Source: Marsupella aquatica (taxonomy: Eukaryota; Marchantiophyta). From it: a stretch of 64,000 bases of DNA. Made by a program: the position numbers and the translations under genes. Below, one piece after another: positions 1-11,748 of the stretch; the first letter of the stretch is position 1, and each line of letters opens with the position of its first letter. Under the pieces are notes generated by a model that did not search any database, was not told where the DNA came from, and saw only the letters and a list, made by a program, of their open reading frames with translations. Location of the stretch: positions 2,294,001-2,358,000 of the forward strand of contig OZ316899.1 in the NCBI GenBank assembly GCA_973895155.1, in the 5' to 3' direction.

Positions 1-2372
1 TAATCAAATCAGAATCAGGCAAGAGGATCAGATAAAAACCGCTTTTATTATGGAGTGGGGAATTTATGTATTCAATCGGATGCCATTTGGACTATGTAAT
101 GCGCCAGCTATGTTCCAAAGGTTGATGGTTAACATATTTCACGACTACCTAAGGAAATTCCTGGAGATATTCATTGATGATTTTGCTGTGTTTGGGAAGG
201 CGTCCAAACATGCCAAGTACTTACGTAGAACCTTTGAAAGATGCAGACAGGTGGGATTGAAGTTACATCCAAATAAATGTTTCTTTGGAGTAACTCAGGG
301 TGTCCTGCTTGGACACAAGGTATCCAAGAAGGGAATCGAAATTGATAAGGGAAAATTAGCCGTGTGGCTCGATATCATGCAGCCCAAGAATATAAAAGAT
401 GTCAGATCTTTCTTGGGTTGTATTGGTTACTATCGCAGGTTTATCAAGGATTTTGCCAAGCTTGCACTACCATTAACCAACATGCTCAAAGCAGGTTCAG
501 ATTTTGAAGCAACACCTGAACGGGTTACGGCTGTGATACAGTTGAAACAAAAGCTGGTTGAAGCACCCATCATGATGGCACCTGATTGGAATAAGGATTT
601 TCACGTGTTTGTCGATGTTTCAGGGTTTTGCATCGGCTCCGTTCTAAGTCAGTTAGATGATAAGGGGAAGGACCACCCCATTTATTTTGCAAGCCGAGAG
701 TTAGCTGTAGCCGAGCAGAACTACACGACTACAGAGAGGGAGGCGTTAGGGGTCATTTACTCATGTAAAAATTTTTGACATTACTTATTGGGGTATCGTG
801 TGATCTTCCATACTGATCATGAAAGTTTGAAGTACTTAGTGAATAAGCCGGATCTTACAGGATGAGTGGCCCGATGGATACTTCTGTTGCAGGAATTTGA
901 TTACGAATTAAGGATTAAACCTGGAAAGTTACACGCAAATGCTGATTTCTTCTCCAGGGTACTAGGAGACCCAGCAACGGATTGCATTGACGACCGGTTT
1001 CCGGATGAGGAGTTATTTCTGATCAAAAATTTGAATACTTGGTACCCCAAGATATTGGGATTTTTGAGTATAGCACGACTGAATACGGCATGGACCAGAG
1101 AGCAGAAGGCTATGTTTTTGCGAAAAGCAGCACGTTATCAGGTCATCAAGGGAGTGTTGCATAGATTGGGAGCATCTGGTAATCTCCAGAGATGTTTGGA
1201 GAGGAATGAAACCCGAAAGGTAATGGAAGCAATGCACGGCGAGGAGGCCGGAGGTCATTTTGCACCAGTAGTTACCACACGGAAAATATTGGATGTTGGT
1301 TACTGGTGGCCAACCTTGCACAAGGATGTTCATCAATTCATTAAGGAGTGTGATCCTTGTCAAAGAGCGGGGGGGGCCAAGGGCTGCCAGTAGACATCCA
1401 TTGCATCCAGTTTTACCCCTTGTTGCATTTGAGAAGTGGGGGATTGATTACATTGGGCCTCTAAAACCAAAAACTTATCCTCGGAGGAATAAGTACATCA
1501 TCCTGGCCACTGATTATGCCACCAAATGGGTAGAGGCTTGGCCGACGACGAAAGATGATGCTATTACAACTGCTAGATTTTTATACGAGCAAATTTTCAC
1601 CAGATATGGGGCGCCTCTTGAGCTGGTCAGCGATCGGGGGACTCATTTCCTAAATAATATCGTCGGTCGGCTTAATGAGCAATATCTGGTTCGGCATCGG
1701 CCTACAACTCCCTATCATCCTAAGGCCAATGGACTTACCGAGCGTGCAAATGGAATCATTGGTAAGATACTGAACAAGACAGTATCCGACCACAAGGATG
1801 ACTGGGATGACAAGCTGTACACTGCTGTTTTTGCTTACAACTTGGCCTACAAAACGACTACGGGGCATACACCTTATTTCTTAATGTTTGGGTAGGAGGC
1901 CTTGGTACCAATGGAATTGGAGGTTCCCACTTATCGAGTTACTATACGACAACGTCTGTCGGAGGCCGAGAGCAGGAGAGCAAGGTTGTACCAATTGGAA
2001 GCATTAGAGGAGGCTAGGTTGATAGCATCAGAAAGATTGAAGTATCGACAGGAACTAATGAAGCAGAGATACGATAAGAAGCTAAGACCAATCTGTATTC
2101 AGACTGGAGATTTAGTGTTACTGTATGACAGCAGGTACGTAAAATTCCCTGGGAAGCTTTACACTCGCTGGTTAGGACCATACAAAGTGGAGATGATGTT
2201 CTCCAATGGGTCAGTCCAACTAGCCAATATCACGGGCGAGGTTTATCCCGTAAGAGTACATTATGATAGGCTTAAAAAATACTACATGTATGAATTTGAA
2301 GATGTTCGCAAGGACGCTTCACAATTAAGTGGGGAGCTATGTGATGCCGTGCCAGGATCACAAAGTACTTAG
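1..2372 (+). pseudogene. pol: Element A pol: reverse transcriptase, RNase H, integrase (broken)
   Basis: The reading frame is already open at base 2, so the window starts inside RT. In order: RT with MPFGLCNAP and the catalytic FIDDF near 160-190; RNase H around 590-860 (FHVFVDVSG, TEREALGVIYSC, FHTDH); integrase with an HHCC zinc-binding region around 1225-1370 (GGHF, CDPCQ) and the DDE core from about 1440 to 1760 (GIDYIGP, SDRGTHF, NGLTERANGI); and a C-terminal GPYKV-type domain near 2180. It cannot make one protein. In-frame TGA stops lie at 776 and 863, both fitting CGA to TGA (element D has CGA at the second site). A one-base shift lies in a run of eight G near 1370. An in-frame TAG is at 1893. 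About as long as the matching part of the intact pol of element D. Confidence 0.92.
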
Positions 2373-2526
2373 TTAAGCCTAAAATAATGGCTAAATAAAG
2401 ATTAGGTAGATATAATTAGGGAGTTATAAAGATCGAAGCCGATTTCAATATGTTCGGGGAAATTGTGATGGGATCTGATCCAATGGTTGCGATTAAGTGG
2501 GATTAGGGTTATGACCTAATCAGGGC
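2373..2526. other. Pol-ORF3 junction of element A, probable LTR start
   Basis: This AT-rich spacer contains a short purine run (GGGGAAA, 2456-2462) directly before TGTGATGGG at 2464. The same TGTGATG start opens element B and its second copy (TGTGATGCC at 55122). That is the layout of a polypurine tract followed by an LTR, which would put ORF3 inside the LTR. The assignment is inferred; the second LTR is outside the window. Confidence 0.45.
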
Positions 2527-3079
2527 TTGATCACGCAAGCCATCAGGAGGCGGCTTCGTAAGGAGGGGACCGACACTCTGTACACTAGTGCAATTGCTTG
2601 TTCGATCAACCTAGCGAATCAGCTGCCGATCGAACGGGGGAAGTGGTTTGAGAAATTGCGCAGGTTCTTGGCATTCGGTGGAATGAACACGGTGAATCAG
2701 GCAGGGAAGTTTTGGGGCTGTTTGCTTGAAGAAGCAAGGCAGCTGATACCTACGTATGAAGACGTTGAGCCGGAGCGCGCAGCCAGAGAACGAGCAGAGC
2801 TTGCGCGATTGTGGGGAATTCACAAATCGGCATTCGTAGATACGGAGGAGGTATTGGAAAAGTTCTCGTGGACACCCACCAGTGCGGAGCTTGACGAATT
2901 GCTAATTCGGGAGAATAAGGTCGTGGGGATCAGGGAGGCAATCAAGAACGTCGGGCAACCACTTTGGGAATTGAAGGGTCACACTGCAAAGTGGACGAAG
3001 GCAGCTATTCTTGGGGAGTATTCAGGCACTGAAGAGATGAAGCGCAAGGGAGGTTTGGCATCTACAACTCCAGCAAAGC
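2527..3079 (+). CDS. Element A ORF3, first part (continues at 15579)
   Basis: N-terminal part of the third ORF. It is open from 2515 without an early ATG; the first ATG codon is near 2683, so the start is uncertain. It contains NQAGKFWGCLLEEA and an Arg/Glu-rich helix ending in ELARLWGIHKSAF, matched closely in element B (NQAAHFWGCL, ELARLWELQKTAF), and ends at TTPAK. Element B sits exactly here. Taking B and one AAAGC copy away joins TTPAK to RTR at 15579 in frame, matching ATPAKRTR in B. The function is unknown. The domain resembles the Transposase_32 or plant mobile domain type found in plant elements (inference). Confidence 0.7.
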
Positions 3080-3194
3080 TATGATGCCTAGCCAGGAATC
3101 ACTCGGCCAGTTAAGTAGGGAAAGCAGGAGTGCACCCTAGAAACACCTTAGTATAGGGACAAAACAAGGAAAATATAAACAATTAGGGGCGACT

Positions 3195-6100
3195 ATGGAA
3201 CCTGGGCCGAGGCCGGAGGTAAGGACGCTGGGGGTGAAAACAAGATTAGGGTTAGGACGCGCTAAGCGTCGGCGGCTAGGAAGGATCAACGGGAGGAAGA
3301 ACCGGAAGAGGAGAGGGGTAAGGAGCGCTTGCAGGGAATGGTGGCTCATTTGCGAGCACGAACTAGGCAGACGACTACGGGAGGCCAACTACTGTCAGCT
3401 GCTTAGGCAAGCACTCGGGGAGAGAGTAGATATTGACGATCGACCTAAGGAGGGTATGAGCAACGTCAATCAAGCGGCACATTTCTGGGGATGCCTGTTC
3501 GAACGGGCAACTGAGTACATCAAGACTTACGAGGACGAAGAATCAGAAAGGGCAGCTCAAGAACGGCAAGAGCTCGCTCGATTGTGGGAGCTGCAGAAGA
3601 CGGCTTTCTTAGGAGGCGAACTCATCAAGGCCGAGTTCTTGTGGACTCCTACTTCCAATCAGCTCGACGATCTTCTGTTTTGCAAAGATAGAGTCATCGG
3701 CATCCGAGAAGCCATCAAACGCTGCAACAACATACACTAGGAGTTGAAGGGTAGCACGGAGGGGTGGACAAAGGCAACCGTGCTAGGAGAGACATCCACG
3801 GGAGCCGAAATGAAGAGGAAGGGAGCCGTCAACAATGAAGCCACCCCGGCAAAAAGAACGAGGTCGGCGGCACCAAAGAAGCCAGCCGAGCAGCAGAGCA
3901 GGAGGCAGGGAGAAGCCAAAGAGGAGGACGATCCCATCAATGCCATTCCAACCAGGGATGACACCTGGAAGGGCTGGGCGGCAACCCTACCAGAGGAGGT
4001 GCAACTACATTTTGCACGGGAGGAGGATGCATGCTTTACGGCCATGCAGACCAAGAAGTACCAAGCCTTCATGGCCGGATCCGGCTTAGAGGCCTTTGTA
4101 AGATTACCATGGCTGAAGCCGGAGGTGCCGGATTCAGACTTATTAGAATTCGTGGGGTCATGGGAACCCGAGACCAATTGCACGAGGATATATGGGAAGG
4201 ATTTCTATCTTACTCCCAAGGTGATTGCCGAAGTGTTTGGCTTGCCGATAGGCAATAAGACCAAAGTTGATACCAGGAAGACCTTGCCTGACAAGGAGTT
4301 CCGGTCGTTCCCCGGGCCATCAACGAAGAATGGCTTCTTCCGGAACACCTGCACCAACCCGCACATAGGAGAGATGATCGACTTCTTGCGGGTGACCATG
4401 CATTGTAACTTGCCGAGGGCAGAGATCGGCAAGGCACAGGTCTATCTGGCAGAGAGGCCAGACCCAAGCCGGGACTACAATGGGTACCTCCTCAACCAAT
4501 TGAAGAAGATCTTAAAGGAGGAGCAGCAGGTAATCGGCATGGGGAGCGTGTCGCGGCTTGGCTATCACATGCCGCTGTTGTGCCGGTATGCCAGAGGTCA
4601 GACCTTTGCCCCAGTACTTCCCCTGTAGGTAAGGACACCCGAGGAAGCTCCAGCACCGAGGCCGGTAGCAGAGAAGCCTCAACCACCTGTTAGCCCTACG
4701 ATTGAGCAGGTGTTTAGGCCAAGGAAGGAAGACTTGCCGATGCAGCAACCAAGCATGCAGAATCTGCTGAAAATGCTGGAGAAGGAAAAGACGGCACTGG
4801 CACCAGCTTCGGCAGCGGCACCAATACAGGACACTGCCCCAGAGGTCAACCTAAGCAGACTTAGAAGGGAAAACCCCTTTACCGGAAATAAGGAGAGAAT
4901 CAGGCCAGAATCCAAGCCGGGTGTTCGAATGTACGTGGGAGTCTCAAGCTCTGAATCTGAGGCAGAATTGCCTGAAGCTCCTACCGGCGAAGACGAGAGG
5001 GAGAAGCCGGAAGTCCAAGGGTTGGAGGAGGCAGTGGAGGACTGCAGCCATGATAACTCCGGCTATGGGTCGGACCATCACGTTCCAGGAGTAAGGACCT
5101 GTGGCCGGTTTATCCCCACACTTCCAAGGGTAGTTTGAGGGGACCCCAACCAGCAGAGTAGCCCCGAGTCTCCCCCACCAGATGTTGCTCCCCCGAGCTT
5201 TGACGGCATAAAGCAGACGGCACAGGAATTCCAGGAGCAACTTAGGGAAGCAGAAAAGGCAGCCCTGGCTAGGGAAAAGGATTTGCCAGGAGGAGATTGG
5301 CCGGAGGACATCAGGCGGCTAGCCAAAAAAGGAAGCAAACCTCTAGCCACGATTGAAGAGATCCGCAAGACGGCTTGGGAGCAGAGGCCGCGATGGGCGA
5401 TGCCGATCACTTCTACTTACTCCACCTACGCTAAGAATAGAGCCATGGAGTATGGTGAGATATGTGGGGAACTTGCGCTCGGCATCTTTGGGGAGGAGTT
5501 GGAGGTAGGACCCTTTTTCCATAGGGAGCAGTTGGAGAAGCACCAGTTAGAAGAAGCGGTGGCTTTAGAGAGAACGAGGTCATCTGGCGGCTTAGGAGGA
5601 TGGAAGCCAAGATTGAAGATCTAAGGGCGGCCAAGAAAGCCCAAGATGAACTACAGATTAAGCGGCATGAACTGAACATCATGCAGGGGCAGTTGGACAC
5701 CGTGCAGGCTGATAATCAGATTATCAAGGATAAACTGACTCAGACCCAGGAAGAATTGGCCGACGCAATCAAGGACAGGGAGAAATGGAAGAAGGAGCTG
5801 AGAGACGCAGAGGAGGCCCATATAGCAGTCAACAACCGGGTCGCGGTGGAGACTCAGAGAAGGGAGAGGGCGCTGAAGGGAGAGCTCGAGGTCATCCGCC
5901 AAGCCCTTGAGCAGAAGGAGGCCGAGTTAGGGAAATCCTATCAAGGGATTGTTGCGCTACAGCAGGAGCTTGCGTCCCTGACGGCCAGCTTCAAGGCCGA
6001 CCTGCGGGAGAAGGACGCCCAGCTCGACCAGACTTATGCCAAGATGAATAACATGGAGTCTGAGGTCGTAGCGGAGCTCGACAAGGAGCTAAGAGCAACC

Positions 6101-6515
6101 CAAGAGGAGAGGGCTACCACCAAGAAGGAATTGGAGGAAGCCCACAGGGAATTGGAGGAAGCCAAAAACGAGCTGGAGGAGGCACGTAAGGACCTGGATG
6201 AGACCCAGGAGGAGTTGGAAGAAATCACGAGGAAGATGGAGAATCTACAGCGGCGGGCCGACAACCAAACAGAGCGGCTGAAGAAACAAGCCGCAGTATT
6301 TAAATGCTTAGCTGCATCAGGTCCATCTCCCATTGGGGCAAACCAGTTACCCGGGGTGGTAATTGCCGAAGGACCAGCCGTGACAGTCACACGGCCCGGT
6401 GCCAGACGTTGGCAGCAAGGGGAAGGAACCGGCTATGGAGATAGTGAAGAAGAAGAAGCGGAAACCTTCGGGGTCCGGAGGTTATTCGACCCCTCAAGCC
6501 GTACTCAAACCGGTA
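3195..6515 (+). pseudogene. Element B ORF3: plant mobile domain-like protein with long C-terminal coiled coil (broken)
   Basis: ATG at 3195, 115 bases inside the element. Order: basic N-terminus rich in Arg; the helical NQAAHFWGCL module (about 3460-3620); a Lys/Arg-rich linker with TPAKRTR (about 3840-3870); a globular domain from WKGWAATLPEE to about 4610 (FVRLPWLKPEVPD, FYLTPKVIAEVFGLP, NGFFRNTC), which aligns with ORF3 of element D; a proline-rich acidic stretch (4630-5280); and a long heptad-like coiled coil (about 5480-6290) rich in Glu, Lys and Leu. Breaks: TAG at 3738 (TGG in the second copy), TAG at 4626 and TGA at 5136 (both also present in the second copy), and a frameshift near 5585 where about 11 bases are missing relative to the second copy. 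The CACTA element cuts it at 6515; it resumes at 14350. Confidence 0.8.
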
Positions 6516-7249
6516 CACTAGTAGAAAATGGGCCCATTTTAGACCATATTAAACGACTGTGCACCACCATTTAGGACTCACAAACAACTGGACAGGACTC
6601 AAGTCGTTTATAGGACTGCGAGTTGTATGTTTTGTTACTAAAATAGACTTAGTTGTTTTCAAAACTGAGGGCTTAGTTGTATAAGAGACTTGATTTTCCA
6701 GTCGTTTGTAGTCTTTCATACGGGCTGGATGGGTGAGTCATTTTCAACGACTAAAACAATGTTTGTAGGGTAGTCATTTTAAGTACTGTTTGGGTTGACA
6801 AAATGACTAAGAGAAATATCAAGGTCCGGTTCATGTAAGTCATTCATTCTAACTAGGAATGACCTGATAAGTATGCACCAATAACATTCATACACATTCA
6901 TTCATACATAGGTTGAACTCTATTTCACATTCAACTTGAACTCTATTGCACAAAGTGTACCTCCATACAATGTACACACATTCTGCATCAAACAAAACAG
7001 ATTCAAACACCAAACACCATATATACAAATGGATACACAATTTCCACACTTGCTGCATAGATACATACATAGATCACAAATGGCAGGAACACAAATGACA
7101 AAGAATAATTCATCCTACTTACCAAGTAAAATTGGTACATGATGTTTGCCTTGGATCTTCCTCCAAGTCAATGCTGCAATCTAACATAATTACTATCTAA
7201 TATTCTATCTACATTCCCACTCACTATGGAAAACAAACCTACTCTGATG

Positions 7250-7570
7250 GTCAGAGCTCAAGAATTCTCATTGCATCTGCAATTACATCCTGAGGTGGAT
7301 CATAGTCATCATCATACTACCTATCACCAGGCATCCCTCGTCAATTACTCTGGCTCCTTCTAGGGTATCGATTATGTGATTTTTCTTTAGCTACTTACCA
7401 ACCTGGCACTTGATGTGGGCCCTGTGCATCCTGTATAGATTCATTCTTCTGTGAGCCCCCTGTATCCATGTCTTCATCCACATCTAATCCGTCCTCTTCA
7501 CCCCACTGTCCAAGCCCCAAGTTTGACTCCATGTCATCACCTTTTTCCCCATAGCTTTTGCACTACATCC
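7250..7570 (-). pseudogene. Remnant of a CACTA-borne gene (acidic C-terminal exons)
   Basis: On the minus strand an open acidic stretch (EEDGLDVDEDMDTGGSQKN, roughly 7550-7430) runs into a consensus splice donor GTAAGT at about 7398. After an intron-sized gap, a second short acidic stretch (YDDDYDPPQDVIADAMRILEL) ends in TGA near 7255. The second part holds in-frame TGA and TAG codons that fit CGA and CAG changes. Position and strand suit the 3' end of the transposon's own gene, but no catalytic region is recognisable, so the product is not assigned. Confidence 0.4.
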
Positions 7571-9109
7571 ACAACCAAATAGGGACAATAAAACATAACC
7601 CAATTTCATGGATGCATTTGGCCTACAAACAATTCATGTATGCTTGACTTTCCATGGCATCCCTTCTGTGTGTCACTTTATTCCATCCTACTGGACGACA
7701 AACACATGTCATCTATGGTCACCCTGTAAGACAATGCAACCAAGTTGACCATCCATCCATCCATATATCTCTCTTGCTTGACAATTACTTTATCACGCAA
7801 ATTTCCCCTAACTAATGTCCATGCAAACAATTTAGGTTATTCAGATCACAAGCACGCTGTCACTAGAAGAAAACTACCTTCTACACTCTTTACAATATTT
7901 AGTCTCACGAAACAATTAGTTTCACTAACAATTAGTGTCACACACTAATTAGGGGTATCCCTTGATTTTCAGTCAACTGACCAGAGGTTCAGACTGTTGC
8001 ATACAAACAAGAGAAACTTTGACTCCGCTGCCAAATTCATACCTTCATACGTCTACCATTAATAGAGACGACAAGGACTTCAAAAGTGAGTGCATCAAAA
8101 AAGTAAGCACATTTAATGTATCTCACCGCATACAAAGGCATAAAACATGTATTTAATGTGAGCTATAGGCTGCAAGTAGATAATGGACTCTACATTTAAA
8201 AAATAAGAAGAGATGTAGCCTAGTCCTAATAGGCCCCACCAAATCACAGAATTAAAGGAGCATGGACCACAAAAAAGCACTAGCCTATTGAACTTCAAAA
8301 ACTAGCTACAAGAATTACCGAACTCAGCACAATGTTGTACAGAAAGAGAAGTTACCCCACTATTGTGGCATGGTTTGTACTACAGATGGACAGGCAAATG
8401 GATCACTCAACGCAAAATCTGAAGAGAAGTATTATTCTATAAACAGAAAATTAAAAGTAAATACAAACTGATTCCTAAGAGGTGAGAAGGCTATATACAA
8501 TGAACACAAAGTCCTAATGAATACATAAGACAATAGCAAAATGAAAAGTAATGATGTTTTGGCTTATTTCTAGATCTGTCTGATATACAAGAGACCTTTT
8601 CAACCATGGGTAAGGAAAGTTCTTTACTATATTTTTCACCTTGTATGATATCTATAAAACGATGTCATTGCTTCATCACCCTTTTGACAAAGTCCATGGA
8701 GCTGCGTACTGTGGTGCAGGTGGCATCATTGTAAGCAAAGTTTTTTCAAACTAAGAGCTCAATAGATGGTGGCGGCTGATAGAGAATTCTACAGAAAGGG
8801 ACATTCTTCTCAATGTCCCAATAGGCCCCACGGGCTCAAAGAATCAAAGCGGAGTGGACAAAATACCCTACTTGCACAATGAGATACAAAACGTAGCTAC
8901 GACAACAACCACAAATAGCACAAAAGACATTCTACAGAAAGAGAAGATTCAAACTAAACTTGTGGCAGGAGCTGGACTATATAATCAGTGTACTATAGGC
9001 CAAATTAGGATAGGTCTTTATCAACTATTGAGCTGCATTCTTTCTGATTTCTTATTTTCAGCATATATGATTCTATACAATGCTTCCGCCCTTCCGACTG
9101 ATTATTGTT
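7571..9109. other. CACTA interior without a recognisable gene
   Basis: AT-rich sequence with only short ORFs and no conserved motif that I can name. It probably holds eroded introns and exons of the minus-strand transposon gene. Confidence 0.4.
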
Positions 9110-9114
9110 AGGAT

Positions 9115-9366
9115 TGTGATGCCAATGACATGGTCCTTATTTTGTAATCTGATTAAGTAGGTTGCTGTATGCAAGGAGTAGCTATTGATATTGCATAACA
9201 ATTAGCAAGATGGCAAGAATAGGGGCAATCAGGGCGTTAAGAGTAGGGAAATAAAAGCTATGTCGCGGGTGGTCGACGACCATATCTCTTTCAATATGTC
9301 ACCAAATCCGGATCTATAAAGAGCATTGGAAAGATCTGGTCAAGGCGAGTAAAATCGATATAAAAC
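9115..9366 (+). repeat. Left inverted arm of element E
   Basis: Begins TGTGATGCCAATGACATGG and ends ATCGATATAAAAC. Near-perfect inverse of 11492-11743. Confidence 0.92.
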
Positions 9367-11214
9367 CATCTCCTTGTACCTGAGGATCACGAAGGGATGT
9401 TGTGAATGCCGATAAACACCAGTTTATGCCCTTAACACCAGACTATCATAGCAAGACTCTATCACACATCACCCAAGCTCAATCCCAAGGAACCAAGGTT
9501 GGGGATCAGATCTGCGCTCATGATAGTTCTGGTGAGAAGGGGTCTTCATATCGGGCCCGTACACACAGCACTATGGTGCGCAATAGGTCTATACATATGC
9601 TTACTGTCATAGGTATGTTTCTATTCCGCCGCCGGAATGTACCCATAAACCAGTGACTCCTGACTGATTCCCGGCTTAGGGACTTCTAAGCCATTGCCCC
9701 ACCACTCTGCCATTCCACTCTCAACAATCAGAGCTATGACAGTCCTCACCCAACCCGCTTCAATGCACCCGGTACACCTCTCAGTGGCGCTGCTAGTTCC
9801 ATCATACACTCAGATTGCCTCACACACACACACGTCCATGAGAGAAATGAGGCCTGAGAGGAAAACTCAATTAGATTCAAAGATGTGCACAATAGTTCAC
9901 TGAGAACACTTGATCCAAATACTAGGGCCGAAGGCTGTCTCCTCCAGATTGTGACGTGCTTGCCCTGCAAGCCCCGTGCTTGCCATGCAAGCTCAATCCT
10001 GAACCTGAGCCCGGCTCACTCCAGATTGCGACGGCAGATTGGACTCAAACCAATCCCGTACTTGCCTTGCAAACTCAATCCTGAACTCAACCTCCTTCAC
10101 TGCACTTCATTCTTGGGGGCACATACAGATCTCACACCTCCAATTCAGAACGTCAAGTTACGCATGCATAGTTGACTCGACTTCAAAGCTGGTACCAGGC
10201 CTAACGGCGATCTACCCCAGACTGCAATGAGGCCCGGCCTCATGCTTGCCCTGCAAGCTCAGCTCTGGCCATAGATCCCTTAGTGCTCTCCACCAGACAA
10301 AGGCCGGGACTCCCCATGGATCACGTAGCCTTGCCAGACTGAACTGTAAATGCTCCTCCTGCTGCCCCTTAATCAGTACCTCAGCCTCCCTAATGTGCCC
10401 ACCGCAAATCGAATTGAAATCCTCCCCACAGTTTACAATCACCAATACATCACCTATCACCAAGGCTCTGTATCGGGGGAAAAGAACCCAGTTGTGCTGC
10501 CCACTAGAAAGAGCCACAATCCAGCTCGCAAACCTAGCAACCCGTTGCTGTGAAGCTTGGCTGATTACTCCCTGAGTAATAGCACAACCAAGCTCTCCCC
10601 AACACGCAGCGTCCAAGTCCAGCCTTGCTTGCACAGAGCTCCTCCCCGCTGCTCAGTCTAAGTGAGATCACACAACTGAAGTCCCCCCCCCCTTGCCTCT
10701 ACCGGGGGCTGCTCTATATACTCTCATACTGAGCCCAAATGGGTGGATACTACGCTGCTGGAGCCCCATCCCAGCCCTAACAGAGCCGCCACTATCTCTA
10801 ACTATTGAACCCTAACTCGCAACTTTATTTCTATCTCGAATTGGCTATGTACTTCGGATTCGGCCCTCCTCCATGGTTTTCGCGAGCTTGCGCCTCCTCT
10901 CCCGATTTCTCTATTTAACCATTTTCTGCGTGGATGGCAGCGTTGGAAGCGGCTTGAGCTCCTCTTTCCAACGAGGTCAATTATAGCCGATTTGGTCAAA
11001 TACACAGAGAGTTATGCCCCCGCAACCGAGAGGGGGTACTCACTGCTGCGCTAACCCGAGTTACATAGCTAACCCGAGTTTGGCTAACCTAGCTATCCTA
11101 TCTAACCCGAGTAGAGCTAACCCGTGGTCTCGGGTTAGGCCGCTACCCGCTATCCGCTAACCTAGCCTAAGCTGAGCCCGAATCCGAGCTTACCTATGCT
11201 AACCTGAGGCCGCG

Positions 11215-11385
11215 CTGACCTGAGCTAAGCTGAAGCCGTGTTGACCTGAGCTAAGCTGAAGCCGTGCTGACCTGAGCTAAGCTGAAGACGTTCTTACCTG
11301 AGCTAAGCTGAAGCCGTGCTTACCTAAGCTAAGCTGAAGCCGTGCTGACCTGAGCTAAGCTGAAGCCGTGCTCACATAAGCTAAG
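11215..11385 (+). repeat. 26-bp tandem repeat inside element E
   Basis: About six and a half copies of a 26-bp unit whose core is GACCTGAGCTAAGCTGAAG. Just upstream (11040-11130) a shorter AACCCGAG-type repeat occurs. Confidence 0.85.
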
Positions 11386-11491
11386 CCGTGGTTAACCCGA
11401 AACTGAAGCCGAATCCGCTAATTCCAGCCACAAGTTAACCCGTCACACTAATCAGGCCGTATCTTTCTTAATACACCTCCGTTTCTCGAGT

Positions 11492-11743
11492 GTTTTATAT
11501 CGATTTTACTCGCCTTGACCAGATCTTTCCAATGCTCTTTACAGATCCGGATTTGGTGACATATTGAAAGAGATATGGTCGTCGACCACCCGCGACATAG
11601 CTTTTATTTCCCTACTCTTAACGCCCTGATTGCCCCTATTCTTGCCATCTTGCTAATTGTTATGCAATATCAATAGCTACTCCTTGCATACAGCAACCTA
11701 CTTAATCAGATTACAAAATAAGGACCATGTCATTGGCGTCACA
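11492..11743 (-). repeat. Right inverted arm of element E
   Basis: Inverse of 9115-9366 with two mismatches; ends GGCGTCACA, followed by the AGGAT duplication. Confidence 0.92.
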
Positions 11744-11748
11744 AGGAT

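Larger units (their letters stand above)
9115..11743. mobile_element. Element E: 2.6-kb element with 252-bp inverted ends, TSD AGGAT
   Basis: Arms 9115-9366 and 11492-11743 are inverted copies that differ at only two bases seen (T/C at arm position 6 and A/G near arm position 197). The outer ends read TGTGATGCC and, inverted, TGTGACGCC. AGGAT flanks the unit at 9110-9114 and 11744-11748. The interior has only short ORFs. The longest is minus strand 10212-10634, without a recognised domain. A minus-strand motif at about 9625-9650 (GTACATTCCGGCGGCGGAAT) is shared with the 3' regions of elements A and B. TG...CA ends with a 5-bp TSD are typical of retroviral-type integration, while the long inverted arms are not. 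The class is left open. Confidence 0.8.

Noticed and set aside
1013-1363. Long antisense ORFs opposite pol, coiled-coil and Gag genes
   Set aside because: They are shadows of the coding strand with no domain or conservation of their own.
10212-10634. Minus-strand 140-codon ORF in element E as a gene
   Set aside because: No recognisable domain, neighbouring frames are similarly open, and no second copy is available for comparison.
9115-11743. Element E as a Mutator-like element
   Set aside because: The flanks give a clear 5-bp match (AGGAT) and no 9-bp duplication, and no transposase is visible.
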